A stretch of DNA of 64,000 nt, from contig NZ_CP121446.1 in assembly GCF_030643905.1 (NCBI RefSeq), forward strand, positions 2,480,001 through 2,544,000, in the 5' to 3' direction. The translations under genes and the position numbers were made by a program. The stretch comes from Flavobacterium sp. IMCC34852 (GTDB taxonomy: Bacteria > Bacteroidota > Bacteroidia > Flavobacteriales > Flavobacteriaceae). Below, piece by piece: positions 60,447-64,000 of this stretch; positions within the stretch are counted from its first letter, which is position 1, and each line of letters opens with the position of its first letter. A model generated the notes under the pieces. The model saw only the letters and a program-made list of their open reading frames with translations, was not told the origin of the DNA and did no database searches.

Positions 60447-63400
60447 ATGTTAATAGAACCAAGAAAAGCACTTAATAAGGCCTTTTTAAAAATAAAGCCC
60501 AATAGAACTGGGATTGAGTTGTTTAAACAAAACTTAATTCTTCTTTTAGACAGCATCAAAGAAAAAGAATCGGAAGAGTTTCATAAGAACTTAATTTCTG
60601 ATTTTTTAAAGAATACCTATTATTCGCCTAATCATTTCATCAATACTAAAGGAAGAAATGACCTAGTAATTCATACCGGCAAAGAAGCCAAAACCAATGT
60701 TGGGGTTATTATAGAAGCCAAAAGCCCTTCGAATAAAGCAGAAATGCTTTCTCAAAAAAACATCAACAGTAAAGCATTGCAAGAAATGGTTTTGTATTTC
60801 TTGCGCGAGCGCATTACCCATAAAAACCTTGAAGTAAAAAATGTTGTCGCTACCAATGTAAACGAATGGTACATTTTTGATGCTCAATTATTCGATAAAC
60901 TTTTTGCTCAGAATAAAGGTTTAGTCAAACAATTTCAAGATTTTGAAGAAGGTAAACTTTCGGGGACCAATACCGACTTTTTCTATAAAGAAATTGCCAA
61001 ACCTTTCATTGATACCGTACTGGATAAATTGGAATATACTTATTTTGATTTAGCAACTTACGATAAAATTTTACGCAATGCCGACAAAACCGATGATACT
61101 AAACTGATTGTATTATACAAACTATTGTCACCCGAGCATTTATTAAAATTATCGTTTGCCAATGACAGCAACTCCTTAGACAAAAACTTTTACAACGAGT
61201 TACTGCATTTGATTGGTTTAACCGAAACCAAAGAAGGTGGTAAAAAACTCATTGAACGCTCTAAAGCAGGACAAAGGAATGCCGGTTCATTATTGGAAAA
61301 TGTGATTAACCAATTGGATAGTTTGGATAAATTATCGCGTTTACCCAATGTAAAACAATATGGCGACACCCACGAAGAACGCTTGTTTACGATTGGTTTA
61401 GAATTGTGCATTACGTGGGTAAATCGTATTCTGTTTTTAAAGTTGTTAGAAGCTCAGTTGATTAGTTACCACAAAGGCGACAAAAGTTATGCGTTTCTGC
61501 ACAAAGGCTTGCTGCACGATTATGACAATTTGAATGCCTTGTTCTTTATGGTGTTAGCCAAGAAACCCGAAGAACGCAACGACCGAGTTAAAACGGTGTT
61601 TGCTAAAGTACCTTATTTGAATAGTTCGTTGTTTGAGCCTACCGAGTTAGAGCACCAAACCTTATTTATTTCCGGTTTAGAAGACGACATCCCTTTACAA
61701 TTATTAGGCGGAACAGTTATAAAGGATGTCAACGGTAAAAAATTAACCGGCACGCATAAAGCCATTGATTATTTCTTTGACTTTTTAGACGCTTACGATT
61801 TTGCCAGCGAAGGCAGTGAGGAAATACAAGAAGACAACAAAACCTTAATTAACGCCTCGGTACTAGGATTAATTTTTGAAAAGATTAATGGCTATAAGGA
61901 CGGTTCGTTTTATACCCCTAGTTTCATTACCATGTATATGTGTAAAGAAACTATACGCCGTGCGGTGGTCCAAAAGTTTAATGAAACTAAAGGTTGGAAT
62001 TGTGAAGACTTTTTAGAATTACAAAACAAAGACTTTACCTTAAATGAAGCCAACACCATTATCAATAGCGTAAAAATATGCGACCCAGCAGTGGGTTCCG
62101 GGCACTTCTTGGTTTCTGCCTTGAATGAAATGATTGCGATTAAGCACGACTTAAAAGTGTTGGTTGACCGCGAAGGCAAACGTCTAAAAGAATACCAAGT
62201 AGACATTGTAAACGATGAGTTAATTGTCACCGATGAAGACGGTCTACCCTTTACTTACAACCCAAAAAACAAAGAAAGCCAACGCTTGCAAGAAACCTTG
62301 TTTCATGAAAAGCAAACCATTATAGAAAATTGTTTGTTTGGGGTAGATATTAACCCAAACTCTGTTAAAATATGCCGTTTGCGTTTGTGGATTGAGTTGT
62401 TGAAAAATGCTTACTACCGCAACGAAACCGAATTAGAAACCTTACCGAATATTGACATCAACATTAAATGCGGGAACTCGTTAATCTCGCGCTTTACTTT
62501 GGATGCCGATTTAAAAAAGGCACTAAAACAAAGCAAATGGAATATTGAAAGTTACAAACTGGCCGTAGCAACCTACCGCAATGCGGAAAGTAAAGAGCAA
62601 AAACGCACTATGGAGGAATTGATTGCCGACATTAAAGGCAATTTTAGAAGCGAAATAGCCAGTAACGACCCTAAAAAATTAAAACTGGAAAAACTGAAAG
62701 GACAACTCTTTAACCAAACCCAACAAGTGGGTATGTTTGAGCTATCTAAAAAAGAGCAAACCGAATGGAACAAGCGCACCAACACCTTAGCGGCTGATGT
62801 TAAAAAATTAGAAACCGAGCTCGAAGAAATAAAAAGCAATAAGATATATGAAAATGCCTTTGAATGGCGCTTTGAGTTTCCTGAAGTATTAAACGATACA
62901 GGAGATTTTGTAGGGTTTGATGTGGTGATTGGGAATCCGCCTTATGGTCTTTTCAATAAAAAACAAAACCAAAAAATCTCATTAGAAACTGATGAACTTT
63001 CAATAAAATATCTAAAAGAGAATTTTCCACAAGCGAGTGGTGGAATTATAAATGCTGCAAAAATATTTTATGCATTAGGATTTTCTATAAGTTCAGAATC
63101 TGGTTTCCAATGTATGATTATACCCTATGGTATTTTAACTGACACTACTTCTGTCAATTTAAGAAAATATATTTTTGAGAAAAATTCTTTGTTAAAAGTT
63201 GATGCGTTTCCTGAGAGAGACAATAGTAGTAGAAGAGTTTTTGAAGATGTAAAAATGTCCACAGCTATAATTTTAACTACTAAAATTGATAACGTAAACA
63301 AATTTGACATAGGTATTTCTTACGAAAGAAGCATACAGAAGAATCGGTCAAAATTTACTGTAAGTGACTTAAAAGAATTGAATTCAGAACTATTACAAAT

Positions 63401-64000
63401 ACCTTTAACTGACTCAAAATCATTTGCTTTACTTTCAAAAATTTATAAAAATGAAGATTTGGTTAAGCTGGGTAAACTATCATCTTGTTTAACAGGTGAA
63501 ATTGATATGACTTTTGGTAAACCAGCATTAACAAAGGACAACTCAAAACCAATTTTGATTAAAGGTGTTCAATTAGACAGATTTATTTTAAAAACTGAAA
63601 ATCATGAGATATCTCAAGGTGAAATTGAGTACATAAATTTAGATGTTTTAAAAACTATAGTTTCAGAAAAAAAACTTAATGATTCTTATACCAAAAGAAT
63701 TGCTCTACAAGGATTAACAGGTGTTAATGAAAGAAGAAGAATAAAAGCTGTTATTGTAAATGAAAATTCATTTCTCGCTAATTCTTGTAACTATATACTA
63801 AAGCCAAAAGACTATAGTTTAGAATTATTGGTAGCATTATTAAATTCTAAATTATATAATTTTTTATTCAAGACTAGAAGTACTAGCAGTAATGTTAATG
63901 GATATGAAATAGATAACCTTCCCTTTCTTTTAAACAATAATTATGAAAACATCTTAACTCAACTTGTTAATAATATAATGTCTCATAAATTAGACAACCC
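60447..64000 (+). CDS. type IIG-like restriction-modification enzyme (nuclease-methyltransferase fusion), partial
   Basis: The frame is open from ATG 60447 (60417 is an in-frame alternative) to the window end, 1184 codons without a stop. The N-terminus has a nuclease pattern NDLVIHTG (Asp 72) and IIEAKSP (Glu 90, Lys 92). Next is an N6-adenine methyltransferase with motif I DPAVGSGHF (about 546-554), VDINPNSVKICRLRLW and motif IV GNPPYG (about 828-833). The C-terminal part resembles a target-recognition domain. This single-chain RM enzyme cuts and methylates without partners. The downstream end is not seen. Confidence 0.9.
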   Translation, partial: MLIEPRKALNKAFLKIKPNRTGIELFKQNLILLLDSIKEKESEEFHKNLISDFLKNTYYSPNHFINTKGRNDLVIHTGKEAKTNVGVIIEAKSPSNKAEMLSQKNINSKALQEMVLYFLRERITHKNLEVKNVVATNVNEWYIFDAQLFDKLFAQNKGLVKQFQDFEEGKLSGTNTDFFYKEIAKPFIDTVLDKLEYTYFDLATYDKILRNADKTDDTKLIVLYKLLSPEHLLKLSFANDSNSLDKNFYNELLHLIGLTETKEGGKKLIERSKAGQRNAGSLLENVINQLDSLDKLSRLPNVKQYGDTHEERLFTIGLELCITWVNRILFLKLLEAQLISYHKGDKSYAFLHKGLLHDYDNLNALFFMVLAKKPEERNDRVKTVFAKVPYLNSSLFEPTELEHQTLFISGLEDDIPLQLLGGTVIKDVNGKKLTGTHKAIDYFFDFLDAYDFASEGSEEIQEDNKTLINASVLGLIFEKINGYKDGSFYTPSFITMYMCKETIRRAVVQKFNETKGWNCEDFLELQNKDFTLNEANTIINSVKICDPAVGSGHFLVSALNEMIAIKHDLKVLVDREGKRLKEYQVDIVNDELIVTDEDGLPFTYNPKNKESQRLQETLFHEKQTIIENCLFGVDINPNSVKICRLRLWIELLKNAYYRNETELETLPNIDINIKCGNSLISRFTLDADLKKALKQSKWNIESYKLAVATYRNAESKEQKRTMEELIADIKGNFRSEIASNDPKKLKLEKLKGQLFNQTQQVGMFELSKKEQTEWNKRTNTLAADVKKLETELEEIKSNKIYENAFEWRFEFPEVLNDTGDFVGFDVVIGNPPYGLFNKKQNQKISLETDELSIKYLKENFPQASGGIINAAKIFYALGFSISSESGFQCMIIPYGILTDTTSVNLRKYIFEKNSLLKVDAFPERDNSSRRVFEDVKMSTAIILTTKIDNVNKFDIGISYERSIQKNRSKFTVSDLKELNSELLQIPLTDSKSFALLSKIYKNEDLVKLGKLSSCLTGEIDMTFGKPALTKDNSKPILIKGVQLDRFILKTENHEISQGEIEYINLDVLKTIVSEKKLNDSYTKRIALQGLTGVNERRRIKAVIVNENSFLANSCNYILKPKDYSLELLVALLNSKLYNFLFKTRSTSSNVNGYEIDNLPFLLNNNYENILTQLVNNIMSHKLDN

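Noticed and set aside
60663..63310. Several minus-strand open frames (60-106 codons) under the type IIG gene
   Set aside because: They are all shadows of the long plus-strand frame, with no domain or start signals.

Overview
The window is AT-rich DNA (about 30-35% GC in most genes, clearly richer around 58-63 kb) from a member of the Bacteroidota, most likely Flavobacteriaceae close to Flavobacterium. The grounds are TAnnTTTG -7 promoter boxes, an RteC protein, a CTnDOT-type tyrosine recombinase, many short lipoproteins with LxxC signals, and the style of the small conserved proteins. No rRNA or complete tRNA gene was found.

Layout. 1-7.7 kb: a multidrug/heavy-metal type ABC-2 efflux operon (TolC end, HlyD adaptor, lipoprotein, cupin, two ATPases, two permeases), then a LOG-family hydrolase and a PldA-like outer-membrane protein. 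7.7-11.1 kb: a mobile-element core (RteC, a DNA-binding protein, a Rep-like protein, a DnaC-like ATPase, one frameshifted gene). 11.1-25.6 kb: a dense defence island. It holds a 1220-aa STAND-type NTPase with a nuclease-like N-terminus, an AbiE toxin-antitoxin pair extended by a UPF0489 (arginase-fold) gene, an operon of MBL hydrolase / E2-E1-JAB fusion / membrane patatin, 1.5 kb of non-coding DNA full of long inverted repeats, and a TIR-membrane protein paired with a DUF2971 protein. 25.7-27.2 kb: a small phage-like cassette on the minus strand.

27.9-42.5 kb: a discrete 14.5-kb island bounded by a 19-bp direct repeat that matches the 3' end of a tRNA-Ser. It starts with a tyrosine recombinase and carries a complete nitrite-to-nitrous-oxide module (divergent Rrf2 regulator; norC, norB, nirK with a fused cytochrome c, nirV-like, SCO, porin, norQ, norD, PAS/hemerythrin sensor, norE, norF). 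It ends with an osmC gene cut by an IS3-family element. Both copies of the att repeat are preceded by almost identical 67-aa genes, so at least two elements appear to have inserted in tandem at the same tRNA.

42.5-56 kb: HipBA, small secreted proteins, a secreted nuclease, an operon with exonuclease, WYL protein, broken KTSC gene, zinc-hook AAA ATPase and PD-(D/E)XK nuclease, an HNH nuclease, and a TPR histidine kinase/response regulator pair with matching dyads in nearby promoters. 56-60.4 kb: a membrane protein, seven tandem 160-bp repeats, two XRE-coiled-coil paralogues around a third coiled-coil protein, and a 41-bp-period operator-like array. 60.4 kb to the end: a single-chain type IIG restriction-modification enzyme running off the window.

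The best candidate for an undescribed system is the MBL / E2-E1-JAB / patatin operon (17.3-22.1 kb). It looks like the protein-conjugation arm of type II CBASS without a nucleotide cyclase; the MBL protein ends in a flexible Gly/Ser tail with a terminal glycine, and so is a plausible conjugation substrate. The AbiE-UPF0489 operon, the TIR-TM/DUF2971 pair, the ATPase/PD-(D/E)XK pair and the hairpin-rich DNA at 22.1-23.6 kb are further candidates.
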